Positions 36,524 through 45,105 of a stretch of 64,000 nucleotides of DNA are shown piece by piece. The stretch covers positions 310,001 to 374,000 of the forward strand of contig NZ_ASWO01000001.1 of NCBI RefSeq assembly GCF_000407605.1. Reading direction: 5' to 3'. A program made the position numbers and the translations under genes. The stretch is from Enterococcus sulfureus ATCC 49903. Lineage in GTDB: Bacteria; Bacillota; Bacilli; Lactobacillales; Enterococcaceae. How positions within the stretch are numbered: the stretch's first letter is position 1; each line of letters starts with the position of its first letter. Below the pieces are notes generated by a model. The model was not told the DNA's origin. It did not search any database and saw nothing but the letters and a program-made list of their open reading frames with translations.

Positions 36524-37377
36524 TAATGCTGTTGTAAAAAGTGAAACGCTGCACCGAAAAGATTGGCTTCATTTTGATACTGACAGGCAACGACTTCGGG
36601 CATGATCGCTTCAACAGTTTGCGCCTTCAAGCGATTGTATAAACGGATCTTGATCTCATCGATGACTTCTTCTTGAGCAGAAATCCCTCCACCAATCATG
36701 ATCATCTGTGGATCGATCGCCACTTGAAGATTATATAAAGCACAGCTGATATCTTCATACATTTGATCTAATAGCTTTCGCGCGACAAGGTCTTGATTAT
36801 TGGCACGACGGAACAGTTCCTTTCCATCGATCATATCTCCTGTTTCTTGGCTATATAATGCCGCACGATTTACAGCGGTTGCGACTTTACTTAAGGTTTC
36901 ATTTTTATTTGGTAGCATCAAGCCAAATTCTCCGGCAAATAAGTGCGCGCCTTTATATAATTTGCGGTTGATAAATAACGCACCACCTACACCGGTTCCA
37001 ATTACGACAAATAAGCCATGTTCAATCGTTTTACCCGCTCCAATCTCCATCTCACAGATCCCTGCACAATTGGCATCATTTTCGATCGTAACAGGAAGTG
37101 AAAACGCCGCTTCCAGTTCATCAAAAATCGGACGAAAATGAATGTAAGGTATGGCACTTAATCCTTCGATTTGTCGCGTCTTTTCATTCACTGCTCCGGG
37201 AGCACTAATCGCAACCCCTGTACATTCAGGAAATTTTTTGACGTACTCCGTGAGCTCATGTACAAAGCTTTCATAATTATCCGGTGTGTTAAACGACGTT
37301 TGATTCATTAACTGCTCATGTTCAAATACTGCACATTTAATCGATGTTCCTCCAATATCAAATACAACTAATGACAT
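36523..37377 (-). CDS. ROK family sugar kinase-like protein
   Basis: 284 residues. VVFDIGGTSIKCAVF is the phosphate-binding ROK start; ENDANCAGICEMEIGAG and VVIGTGVGGALFINRKLYKG follow, then HLFAGEFGLM with the conserved acidic residue. There is no N-terminal HTH, so it is a kinase and not a repressor. The Cys-rich zinc loop of many glucokinases is missing, as in the BglK-like branch. The likely substrate is mannose or another hexose released by the neighbouring glycosidases. Last gene of the yesL-yesM-yesN-GH1-ROK unit, 2 bases after GH1. Confidence 0.85.
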   Translation of the reverse strand: MSLVVFDIGGTSIKCAVFEHEQLMNQTSFNTPDNYESFVHELTEYVKKFPECTGVAISAPGAVNEKTRQIEGLSAIPYIHFRPIFDELEAAFSLPVTIENDANCAGICEMEIGAGKTIEHGLFVVIGTGVGGALFINRKLYKGAHLFAGEFGLMLPNKNETLSKVATAVNRAALYSQETGDMIDGKELFRRANNQDLVARKLLDQMYEDISCALYNLQVAIDPQMIMIGGGISAQEEVIDEIKIRLYNRLKAQTVEAIMPEVVACQYQNEANLFGAAFHFLQQH

Positions 37378-37379
37378 TC

Positions 37380-38756
37380 TTACTCCTCCTCAAACCCATT
37401 TTGTTGGCTCACTTGTTTGAACCATTGACCACTCTTTTTTAAGATACGTTCTTGAGTCTTTAAGTCGACACGATAAAATCCATAGCGATTTTTATAGGCA
37501 TTCAGCCATGACCAACAATCTATAAACGTCCACGCATGATAACCAAAACAATGACTACCTTCTGAGATTCCTTTATGCAAGTAAGCTAGATGTGTCTTCA
37601 TAAACTCGATACGATACGTATCATCCAGTTCTTGATCGTGTAAGAATCGTTCCTCATCGGCTACGCCCATTCCGTTCTCACTGACAAACCAAGGGATGTT
37701 TCGATACTCATCACGCATCATAATCGCGACATCATAAATCGCTTCAGGATAGATTTCCCAGCCTCGATAAGGATTGATCACCTTTTCAGGCCAATCATAC
37801 GCAGCATACAGATCTTCAGGCATTTTTGCAGGCATATTCGGTGCAAGAGGCGCTTGAACGCGTCGTGGGTGATAATAATTTAATCCAATAAAATCCACGA
37901 TCCCCTTAGCTAGTAATTCTCGATCTGTTTCTTTTGTGTTCGGAAGTAACTCATGTTGCATCAATAGATCAGGTAGTCCATCTGGTACATGCCCAAATAC
38001 AGCGGGATCTAGGAAACTTTTTGTATTGAAAAGATTAGATATCTGTGCGGCTTTTTGATCATCAGCTTGCGCACTTTTAGCATAACTAGGAGTAATATTC
38101 AAAATGATCCCAATTTTTTTATTTGGCAATACTCGACGAAAAGCTTCAACGGCTTTGGCATGTGCTAATAATGTATGGTATCCCACTTGGATCGCTTTTT
38201 TGAAATCAACTATCGCTGGATAATGATACCCGTAAAGATAGCCACATTCTACATGAACGAGTGGTTCATTGAATGTAGTCCAATAACTAACTAAATCACC
38301 AAAACACTCAAATGCCGTTTGCGCATAAAAACCAAAGGCGTCAATCGATTCTCTAGCTTCCCACCCCCCTTTTTCCATTAACCACATCGGCATATCAAAA
38401 TGAAATAAGTTGATAACAGGTTCGATGTTCTCCTGATGAATCGCTTCAAAATACTCGCGATAAAACGCAACTGCTTCTGGATTTAGTGTCTTACCATCTG
38501 GTAGCAAACGAGCCCACGAAATCGAAGTACGATATGAATTGAATCCAATCTCTTTCATTCGTTTACAATCTTCTTTGTAGTGTGTATAAAGCATCGAGGT
38601 ATCGGTTGGCCCCACTTGGTCATAAAATAATTCTGGTTGTTGTTCAAACCAATAGTCCCAAGTCGTTGCTGTTTTTCCAACACTTAAACTTGCACCTTCT
38701 GTTTGCGGAGCTGATGTAGCTGCTCCCCACCAAAAATCTTTAGGAAATGTATACAT
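37380..38756 (-). CDS. GH1 family glycosidase of the glycan locus
   Basis: 458 residues, full GH1 barrel with acid/base Glu164 (TFNEPL) and nucleophile Glu360 (VSENGMG). In the C-terminal loop CWSWLNAYKNRYGF, the Ser that replaces the Glu of ordinary beta-glucosidases is present, as in phospho-glycosidases. The Lys of the Ser/Lys/Tyr phosphate clamp is shifted by one and replaced by Asn. Annotation as a 6-phospho-beta-glucosidase is thus uncertain. The locus imports through an ABC system, which does not phosphorylate its cargo, so an unphosphorylated beta-linked substrate such as Man-beta-1,4-GlcNAc is possible. Lies 14 bases after the response regulator gene. Confidence 0.83.
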   Translation of the reverse strand: MYTFPKDFWWGAATSAPQTEGASLSVGKTATTWDYWFEQQPELFYDQVGPTDTSMLYTHYKEDCKRMKEIGFNSYRTSISWARLLPDGKTLNPEAVAFYREYFEAIHQENIEPVINLFHFDMPMWLMEKGGWEARESIDAFGFYAQTAFECFGDLVSYWTTFNEPLVHVECGYLYGYHYPAIVDFKKAIQVGYHTLLAHAKAVEAFRRVLPNKKIGIILNITPSYAKSAQADDQKAAQISNLFNTKSFLDPAVFGHVPDGLPDLLMQHELLPNTKETDRELLAKGIVDFIGLNYYHPRRVQAPLAPNMPAKMPEDLYAAYDWPEKVINPYRGWEIYPEAIYDVAIMMRDEYRNIPWFVSENGMGVADEERFLHDQELDDTYRIEFMKTHLAYLHKGISEGSHCFGYHAWTFIDCWSWLNAYKNRYGFYRVDLKTQERILKKSGQWFKQVSQQNGFEEE

Positions 38757-38770
38757 CCTGTACCTTCTTT

Positions 38771-40213
38771 CTATTCTTCAATGAATTCATATTCGATCGT
38801 CTGATAGTGTTCACGAAATTCTTTTGGTGTTAAGCCTGTTAATTTTTTGAACATTTTCGAAAAATAAGTCGTGTTGTTGTATCCGATCGCATCAGCAATT
38901 TCATTGATATTTTGATTGCTATTGAGCAATAGTTCTTGAGCTTTTTTGATGCGTACTTGATTTAAATATTGCGCAAATGTTACTTGCATCTCTTTTTTAA
39001 ATACTTGACCGATATAAACGACATTCAAATGAAGTTCATCGGCAATCAACTTTAAGGTCAGTTCTTCTTGATAGCGTGCTTTGGTAAGTGAAATGATACT
39101 TTGGGTTACTTCTGAAAATACTTTTTTGGTTTTTTTATGATACAAGGCAATCAACGTTTCTTCCAGTAACGTGCGCAACTGATAGACCGTATCGCTCATG
39201 CGGATATGCTGGATCATGTCATCATAAAACTCCATGATTTGAGCTGGGAATTGACGTAATAAGTCATTAAAAATCAAAAAAGCAATAAATTTTGTATCTT
39301 CTGGTGGTAATTGTTTTTGGATCACTTCATCAAAAATATGTTCTAATTCGTGTTGGATCGTATGGTAATCGCCGATCATCAAGGATTTATTAAAAGCTAA
39401 AAATGAAAATTCTTCATCGATCGATCCAGTCGTAAAACCTGAACGACTGGGCAATAAGTCTGGATAAAAGCGAGCCAATTGTTCTTTTTGGATAATTTTT
39501 TCATAGCTCTCATACACATTTTCCCAATCAGATACCGTCTCACCGATTGCTAGGTGCTCATATTGACTAAGTCGTTGTTTTTCTTGTTGCGTGATGTCTC
39601 CGATCCATACACAAACTAAGCGATTTTGTTGCAGTCGATAATATTCTTGATGACAAGAGACGAGGGTTTCCACAAAGCGAGCCAATGTCGCCTCATCACT
39701 TTCGATCCCTAAAACAGTAAATGGACCTACTTGTTGTTTTGGATCTGGAACCAGTCGTAAAAACTCCGCATCATTTAATTCATCCTGAATCCAACGGTGA
39801 ATCGCTTCAGCACGTTCATGTTGATCTTTTTGTACTTTTTGATCGAGCAGCCTTTTAATATGAGCCACCTGTTCATATAATTCTGTGCGATCCACAGGCT
39901 TGACTAAATAATCGACGATCCCTAGTTTCATCCCTTCACGGACGTAATCAAATTCTTGATATCCAGATAAACACATGATCTCGATTGCAGGATCAAGCTG
40001 TTTGATCTGTTCAATCATTTCTAACCCACTCATCTCGGGCATCGTAATGTCGCTTAAGATAAATTCTACTCGATGATCGACTAAATACTCCAAAGCTTCT
40101 TTAGCCGAACGTGCCGTTTTGACGATCGTAAAGCCCAATTCTTGCCAAGGGATCAATTGTGTCAATCCCTCTAAAATCATATATTCATCATCGACTAACA
40201 TCGCGCGGTACAT
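38771..40213 (-). CDS. YesN-type response regulator with AraC output domain
   Basis: 480 residues. Receiver domain (1-120) with acidic pocket Asp8/Asp9, phospho-acceptor Asp55 (LSDITMP) and Lys in YLVKPVDR. The middle region is helical. The C-terminal AraC pair of HTH motifs (about 370-470) contains IKKAQELLLNSNQNINEIADAIGYNN and FSKMFKKLTGLTPKEFRE segments. The open frame begins three codons earlier at a TTG, but the ATG at 40213 is 9 bases after AAAGGAG. It overlaps the sensor kinase gene by 26 bases. It presumably activates the ABC importer and glycosidase genes. Confidence 0.9.
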   Translation of the reverse strand: MYRAMLVDDEYMILEGLTQLIPWQELGFTIVKTARSAKEALEYLVDHRVEFILSDITMPEMSGLEMIEQIKQLDPAIEIMCLSGYQEFDYVREGMKLGIVDYLVKPVDRTELYEQVAHIKRLLDQKVQKDQHERAEAIHRWIQDELNDAEFLRLVPDPKQQVGPFTVLGIESDEATLARFVETLVSCHQEYYRLQQNRLVCVWIGDITQQEKQRLSQYEHLAIGETVSDWENVYESYEKIIQKEQLARFYPDLLPSRSGFTTGSIDEEFSFLAFNKSLMIGDYHTIQHELEHIFDEVIQKQLPPEDTKFIAFLIFNDLLRQFPAQIMEFYDDMIQHIRMSDTVYQLRTLLEETLIALYHKKTKKVFSEVTQSIISLTKARYQEELTLKLIADELHLNVVYIGQVFKKEMQVTFAQYLNQVRIKKAQELLLNSNQNINEIADAIGYNNTTYFSKMFKKLTGLTPKEFREHYQTIEYEFIEE

Positions 40214-41924
40214 ACGGTTCAACTCCTTTTATCGTCAAAGTAATCGTGGTGCCGATTTGTTCTTCTGATTGGATCGTCATAGTAAAATCAGTTCCAAAAT
40301 GATGATACAACCGCTGATACACATTGCCCATCCCGATCGACGTCGTATTTTGTTTCGTCAGTTGTGCTTGGACAGCCTGTAATCGCTCTTGGCTCATTCC
40401 TTTACCGTTATCTTTGATACGAATCACAACTTCTTGATCTTCGCGAAAGGCTTTGACACTGATTGCATTGTCGGTCCTTGTGTAGTCGATACCATGGACG
40501 AAATAATTTTCAATCAACGGTTGAATACAAAATTTCGGCAGATAGATCTCGGTTAATTCAGGTTCGATATCAAAATGATAGGCAATACAGTCCGGATAGC
40601 GCATCTGATAAAGATAGACGTACTTCTCACAAAACGAGAGTTCTTTTTTTAAGGTCGTCATTTTTTCTTGTTGTGTGTTATTTCGCAGCAAAGCAGCAAA
40701 CGCATACACAACATCTGCTAATTCTAATTGTTGTTTACTCACTGCATACATCCGGATATACTCTAACGTATTGTATAAAAAATGAGGATTGATCTGCGAT
40801 TGTAGTGCACGCATTTGTGCATCTTTTTCTTGAATCTCTAATTGATAATTGTCTTTGATATAACGATCTAAACTTTCGATCATCTCATTGATTTCCTCTG
40901 ATAGATCAAGTAGTTCACCTTGCATCATATCTAACTCGATTTTTTGTGTCAGATCTCCTGTGGCGACTTGGTGCATCGTTTGACCGATACGTTGGATTTG
41001 AAATAGATAATGTTTGAACGTTCGTTTTAAAATCGTCAATAAGATTACAATCAAGATCAATGCGACTATGCTGATCTGTAGAAAGACTTGACTATTTTTT
41101 TGCCAAATAATCCGTTTGCTTCCCAAGATAATAAATGAAAAGTCGCGACTCGTTTGTTTATCGATCACATCATAATCTTGTGCGATGATAGCTGGGATCT
41201 GACCTGTTTGTTGATAACTGGTTTCCAATTGTTTGGCTGCTTCTTGTTTGATAAAGCGTTGGCTTTTAAAAATAAATTGATCCGTTCGGTCGACAATAAA
41301 GGCATCGATCCCTTTATAAGAAGCGGCTTGTTTGGTCTCACCAAAAACTGTTCGTTTTGAAAACACGGCTGAAATCTTCCCTAAACTCGTCCGATTAAAC
41401 GGATCCATGATCATTCGTGTCATCACCAAACCATCTTGTTTTGGTACTTCACCCGTCGCTTTTTTCCCATTGGGTTGCTTTCGATCGGCCATCAAAAATC
41501 CTGGAGAATCATCTAATTGAACATACAATCGTTCAAGATCTGGAAATGCTGTAAAAAATCCTGCAACTTTACTTGAGAGTCGGTTATCCATCTGCGTTTT
41601 TTCCCAATACTCTTGGGTATAATCAAAATAAGCAGAGGAAGACAGCGTCAAGTACTGGCGAATATTTTCGATTTCTTGATTGCCCCCAGTCAATTCCGTA
41701 TAGATATAACTCATTGTATTTTCTTTATCGACTACATAATTGGATAAACGATCTTCTAGGAGAGACATTTCTTCTTGCATCTTCTTTTGATTCATCTGTG
41801 CCATAAATACGCACAAAATGATCGCAGTGGAGACGATCACCCCTACGATCACAAAGCTATAGATCTGCATCAAGCGATTCATCAAATAGCGTTTTTTAAA
41901 TAGACGAGTATATGGATTAGGCAT
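40188..41924 (-). CDS. YesM-type sensor histidine kinase
   Basis: 578 residues. TM1 at about 22-42, an extracellular sensor domain of about 240 residues, TM2 at about 281-299, a HAMP linker, then a His_kinase domain with His381 in SQINPHFLYN and HATPase_c motifs (CIQPLIENYFVHG; IRIKDNGKGM). This class (LytS/YesM family) senses extracellular sugars or binding-protein states. The frame is open 7 codons further upstream, but the ATG at 41924 is favoured because it makes an 8-base overlap (ATGCCTAA) with the YesL gene. Paired with the YesN-type regulator. Confidence 0.9.
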   Translation of the reverse strand: MPNPYTRLFKKRYLMNRLMQIYSFVIVGVIVSTAIILCVFMAQMNQKKMQEEMSLLEDRLSNYVVDKENTMSYIYTELTGGNQEIENIRQYLTLSSSAYFDYTQEYWEKTQMDNRLSSKVAGFFTAFPDLERLYVQLDDSPGFLMADRKQPNGKKATGEVPKQDGLVMTRMIMDPFNRTSLGKISAVFSKRTVFGETKQAASYKGIDAFIVDRTDQFIFKSQRFIKQEAAKQLETSYQQTGQIPAIIAQDYDVIDKQTSRDFSFIILGSKRIIWQKNSQVFLQISIVALILIVILLTILKRTFKHYLFQIQRIGQTMHQVATGDLTQKIELDMMQGELLDLSEEINEMIESLDRYIKDNYQLEIQEKDAQMRALQSQINPHFLYNTLEYIRMYAVSKQQLELADVVYAFAALLRNNTQQEKMTTLKKELSFCEKYVYLYQMRYPDCIAYHFDIEPELTEIYLPKFCIQPLIENYFVHGIDYTRTDNAISVKAFREDQEVVIRIKDNGKGMSQERLQAVQAQLTKQNTTSIGMGNVYQRLYHHFGTDFTMTIQSEEQIGTTITLTIKGVEPYVPRDVSR

Positions 41925-42531
41925 GAGAATCAAGCTTTCCATCAATCATTTGGCGAATATTCTTTGTAGCATACCCACTCCAGACTGCGACAAGCGTCAC
42001 ACTCAAAAAGACTGCCAAGCCTTTAAAATACCACGTTAAAATCGCGATACTTATTAAACCAATCACCACTTTTAAGAATGTAGCAAAATGATAAAACACA
42101 CTGATCACAGCTAATTTAAGCAATTGAGAAAATGGAATCTCATAGGTCGACTGATAAAGTGTCATATAGAGATACGTCACATTGACTAAGAGTAATGTCG
42201 TCAATAAAAGCAGATCGATCATCAACCAAATCAACCCTTGTAACTGAATGGAAAGATACAGGTTATACCCTAATAACAACGTAAAACTTGTCGCCAACCA
42301 ATAGCTTTGGTTTCCGATTTTAAAATTCAGTTTAAACTGAGTAAAAAAGCGTTTGAACGTCAACTCTTGATAACTCATCCCATATTCATTCAAAAGATCA
42401 CTTAATGCTTGAAACGCAGGACCAATCCCAAATACGATCCCTCCAATACAGGTACAAACTAAAAAATAAAGGTTTAATTTGATCATCGACCATGCGACAT
42501 AAAATAAACGTTGAATTCCACTGCTGACCAT
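41917..42531 (-). CDS. YesL family membrane protein (DUF624)
   Basis: 204 residues with about five membrane segments. The start region (GIQRLFYVAWSMIKLNLYFL) and GIGPAFQAL are typical of DUF624/YesL proteins, which sit beside YesM/YesN systems and carbohydrate ABC importers. Their role is not established; accessory to sensing or transport is likely. The open frame begins 12 codons earlier, but the ATG at 42531 directly follows AAAGGAGG with good spacing. First gene of the yesL-yesM-yesN-GH1-ROK unit. Confidence 0.85.
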   Translation of the reverse strand: MVSSGIQRLFYVAWSMIKLNLYFLVCTCIGGIVFGIGPAFQALSDLLNEYGMSYQELTFKRFFTQFKLNFKIGNQSYWLATSFTLLLGYNLYLSIQLQGLIWLMIDLLLLTTLLLVNVTYLYMTLYQSTYEIPFSQLLKLAVISVFYHFATFLKVVIGLISIAILTWYFKGLAVFLSVTLVAVWSGYATKNIRQMIDGKLDSHA

Positions 42532-42590
42532 TTGTCTTCCTCCTTTTATCTGGCTAAAACGGTGCATAAGTTAGCCTACAACATCCTATA

Positions 42591-42605
42591 AGATAACGTT
42601 TACAT
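42591..42605 (-). promoter_or_regulatory. cre box upstream of the YesL/two-component unit
   Basis: On the minus strand ATGTAAACGTTATCT matches 14 of 15 cre positions. It lies 60-75 bases before the yesL start codon. A TACAAT (42620-42615) just upstream is the likely -10. Confidence 0.7.
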
Positions 42606-42638
42606 CGTTTTGATTATTGTAGCATATTTTTAAAAGAA

Positions 42639-42667
42639 AAAGTGGCAAGTGTCAAACTTGCCACTTT
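42639..42667 (-). terminator. Terminator of the ABC importer operon
   Basis: 12-bp perfect stem (42639-42650 with 42656-42667), 5-base loop, T-rich tail on the minus strand. Separates the importer operon from the yesL unit. Confidence 0.85.
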
Positions 42668-42671
42668 CTTC

Positions 42672-44138
42672 TTATTTACTCGTTGAGATAAATTCATCTA
42701 ATTGTGTTTGCATTTCTGTTTGGACTTTTGACCAACCTGCTTTTTCTAGATCAGCATTTAGTTTTGGTAATGTTTCATCTGGATCTACTGAACCTGTATT
42801 TAGATTGGAAGCATAACGGTTCATGACATTTGCGATATTGGATAATTCAGTTTTTACTTTATCCGTTTTGAAGTTGAACCCTAAGATTGGAGATTCTTTC
42901 GCCTCTTCAATACTTTTATCGCGTTCTTTGATCATTTCGTCTGTAATCGATTCTTGTGTATAAAGGATCATGTTGTTTCCAGTATTCCAAGCAGACATAT
43001 GTGTATTTGGTTTGTATCCATCTAACACTTTCAAACGATCATCGCCAACTTTTTCCCATGCTTCTCCTTCAACACCCCATACTAAGCCATTTAATAATTC
43101 TGGATCAGTATTCAATAAGTTTAAGAATTCGACTGATTTTTCTTTATTTTTAGAGGTGTTTGATACAACAAAGTTTGCCATTTGGGCTTGACTAGTCGTT
43201 TTTAATTGTGGTGTCAACGGACGTGAAGTCAATGGTTGGTTTGCAGCGTTTGTTAAGATCGTATCACCGTAATCCATTGGTCCTTGTGTTTCTTCACGCA
43301 TCAACCAAGTATTTCCTTCTAATGGGTAACTTGTCGAACTTGTTGCAGCATCTGTTGGGATCAATCCTGCTTCATACCACTCGTGTAATGTTTTCAATGT
43401 TTTTTGATGTTCTTTATCTTGATATTGATTGATGATCTTTGGTGTCCCTGTTTCATCTAGTTTCACTGCAAAAGGATAATCTTTTCCTAATGGATAGTCA
43501 AAATTTCCTGAGGCTTTAAAACTTTGTCCAATTGCAAATGCGGCAATATTTGGTTCTTTTTCATGGAATTGTTTTAATACTTCTGTTGCTGATTCGTATG
43601 AACCATCGACTTTGCTGATATCTAAATTATATTTTTTCACGTATTGATCATTAAAGGTTAATACTTGTTGGCCCCAGGCATTTCCATATACTGGAATCGC
43701 ATATAATTTACCATCGACCATATTCCCTTTTTTATACATCTCTGGTAACTCATCCATATACTCTTTTGCATATTCTTGAGATAGATCGGTTAAATCGGCA
43801 AAAGCTCCTTTTTGAGCATTTGCGACATATTGTGAAGAAAAGGCAATATCGTATACTTCACCTGAATTGATGATCGTTGGCATTTTTTGGTCCCAATCGC
43901 CCCAGCCAATATATTGTAGATCGATCGTCACACCGATTTTATCTTTGATTCGTTTGTTGGCAATTTCCATCAACTGATCGTAATTTTCCGGCTTATCCCC
44001 GACTTGATACATCAGAAGTGTCGTATCGCCACCATCTGATTTTTTGTCATCACTTGACTCTGAACTGCCACATGCTGCTAATCCTGCTGTTAGTAACCCA
44101 GCAGTTGCTAGACCTAAAACTTTTTTCCAGTTTTTCAT
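42672..44138 (-). CDS. Carbohydrate ABC importer solute-binding lipoprotein (NgtS-like)
   Basis: 488-residue lipoprotein. The signal peptide ends at a lipobox LAAC (Cys about 23), followed by a Ser/Asp-rich linker. The body is a family 1 extracellular solute-binding protein. The last 140 residues or so (SPILGFNFKTDKVKTELSNI...) look like the DUF3502 domain shared with LplA and pneumococcal N-glycan-binding NgtS. The frame opens six codons earlier, but the ATG at 44138 follows GGAGG and begins the signal peptide. Third gene of the importer operon. It probably captures N-glycan fragments or mannosides. Confidence 0.88.
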   Translation of the reverse strand: MKNWKKVLGLATAGLLTAGLAACGSSESSDDKKSDGGDTTLLMYQVGDKPENYDQLMEIANKRIKDKIGVTIDLQYIGWGDWDQKMPTIINSGEVYDIAFSSQYVANAQKGAFADLTDLSQEYAKEYMDELPEMYKKGNMVDGKLYAIPVYGNAWGQQVLTFNDQYVKKYNLDISKVDGSYESATEVLKQFHEKEPNIAAFAIGQSFKASGNFDYPLGKDYPFAVKLDETGTPKIINQYQDKEHQKTLKTLHEWYEAGLIPTDAATSSTSYPLEGNTWLMREETQGPMDYGDTILTNAANQPLTSRPLTPQLKTTSQAQMANFVVSNTSKNKEKSVEFLNLLNTDPELLNGLVWGVEGEAWEKVGDDRLKVLDGYKPNTHMSAWNTGNNMILYTQESITDEMIKERDKSIEEAKESPILGFNFKTDKVKTELSNIANVMNRYASNLNTGSVDPDETLPKLNADLEKAGWSKVQTEMQTQLDEFISTSK

Positions 44139-44160
44139 ATATGCTCCTCCGTTCATTTTT

Positions 44161-45087
44161 TTATTCTTTTACGCCACCGATAGTTAATCCACCAACAAAA
44201 TAACGTTGGAAGAAAGGATACGTCAAGGCAATCGGTAAAGTAGAAACCACTACGATCGCCATCCGAGCAGACTCACTAGGTAATGCGGCAAGACCACCTT
44301 GGATCTGTGCACCCATGCCTGCATTTTTTGCTAAATAATCTAGATTATTTTGGATCTTCATCAATAAATATTGTAACGGAACTAAACTATCTTTTTGAAT
44401 ATAAAGTAACGCATTAAACCAATCATTCCAGTACCCTAATGCCGCAAATAAACTAATTGTGGCAATCCCTGGTACTGCAAGTGGCAACACGATACTCATA
44501 AAGATGCGCATCTCACTTGCCCCATCGATTCTAGCCGATTCAATGATACTATCTGGAACAGTTTTGATAAAGAATGTGCGCATGACCAAGATATTAAATG
44601 GTCCTAAGGCTAAGGGTAAAATCAATGCCCAAATCGTATCTTTTAAGAAAAGTAAGTTGCTTACGACTAGATACGTTGCCACGATCCCTGGTGTAAATAA
44701 CATCGTGATCAATGCAAAGATCGTAAAGAATCTACGAAATGGGAAATTTGATCGTGAAATCACGTAAGCATAAAGTGATGTCATCGAAGCATTCACTAAT
44801 GTTCCGAATACGGTTACAAATACAGTGACGCCAAATGCTTGGAAGATTTTTTTACTCATCTCACCAGCAAAGATATAGCGATAGGCTTCAAAAGAAAATT
44901 CTTTTGGCCAAAAACGATAGCCCATCTCTACTAATGATTGTTCACTAGTTACAGAGATCATGATGACGAAAATAAAGGGAAGTACACAAGAGATCGCAAA
45001 CAGTGCAATCATAATATTAAACAAAATATTCGCCGTCGAGTTGAAGGAACGGACTTCTACTTTGTTGATTTTTTTCTTTGTTGCCAT
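44161..45087 (-). CDS. Carbohydrate ABC importer permease (LplC/NgtP2-like)
   Basis: 308 residues, six membrane segments. The EAA loop is readable as ESARIDGASEMRIFMSIVLPLA near residue 190, where it would contact the ATPase. A GTG four codons upstream is open, but the ATG at 45087 is preferred because the GTG overlaps the Shine-Dalgarno sequence. Second gene of the importer operon. Confidence 0.9.
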   Translation of the reverse strand: MATKKKINKVEVRSFNSTANILFNIMIALFAISCVLPFIFVIMISVTSEQSLVEMGYRFWPKEFSFEAYRYIFAGEMSKKIFQAFGVTVFVTVFGTLVNASMTSLYAYVISRSNFPFRRFFTIFALITMLFTPGIVATYLVVSNLLFLKDTIWALILPLALGPFNILVMRTFFIKTVPDSIIESARIDGASEMRIFMSIVLPLAVPGIATISLFAALGYWNDWFNALLYIQKDSLVPLQYLLMKIQNNLDYLAKNAGMGAQIQGGLAALPSESARMAIVVVSTLPIALTYPFFQRYFVGGLTIGGVKE

Positions 45088-45105
45088 ATTTTCCTTCACT
45101 CCTTT

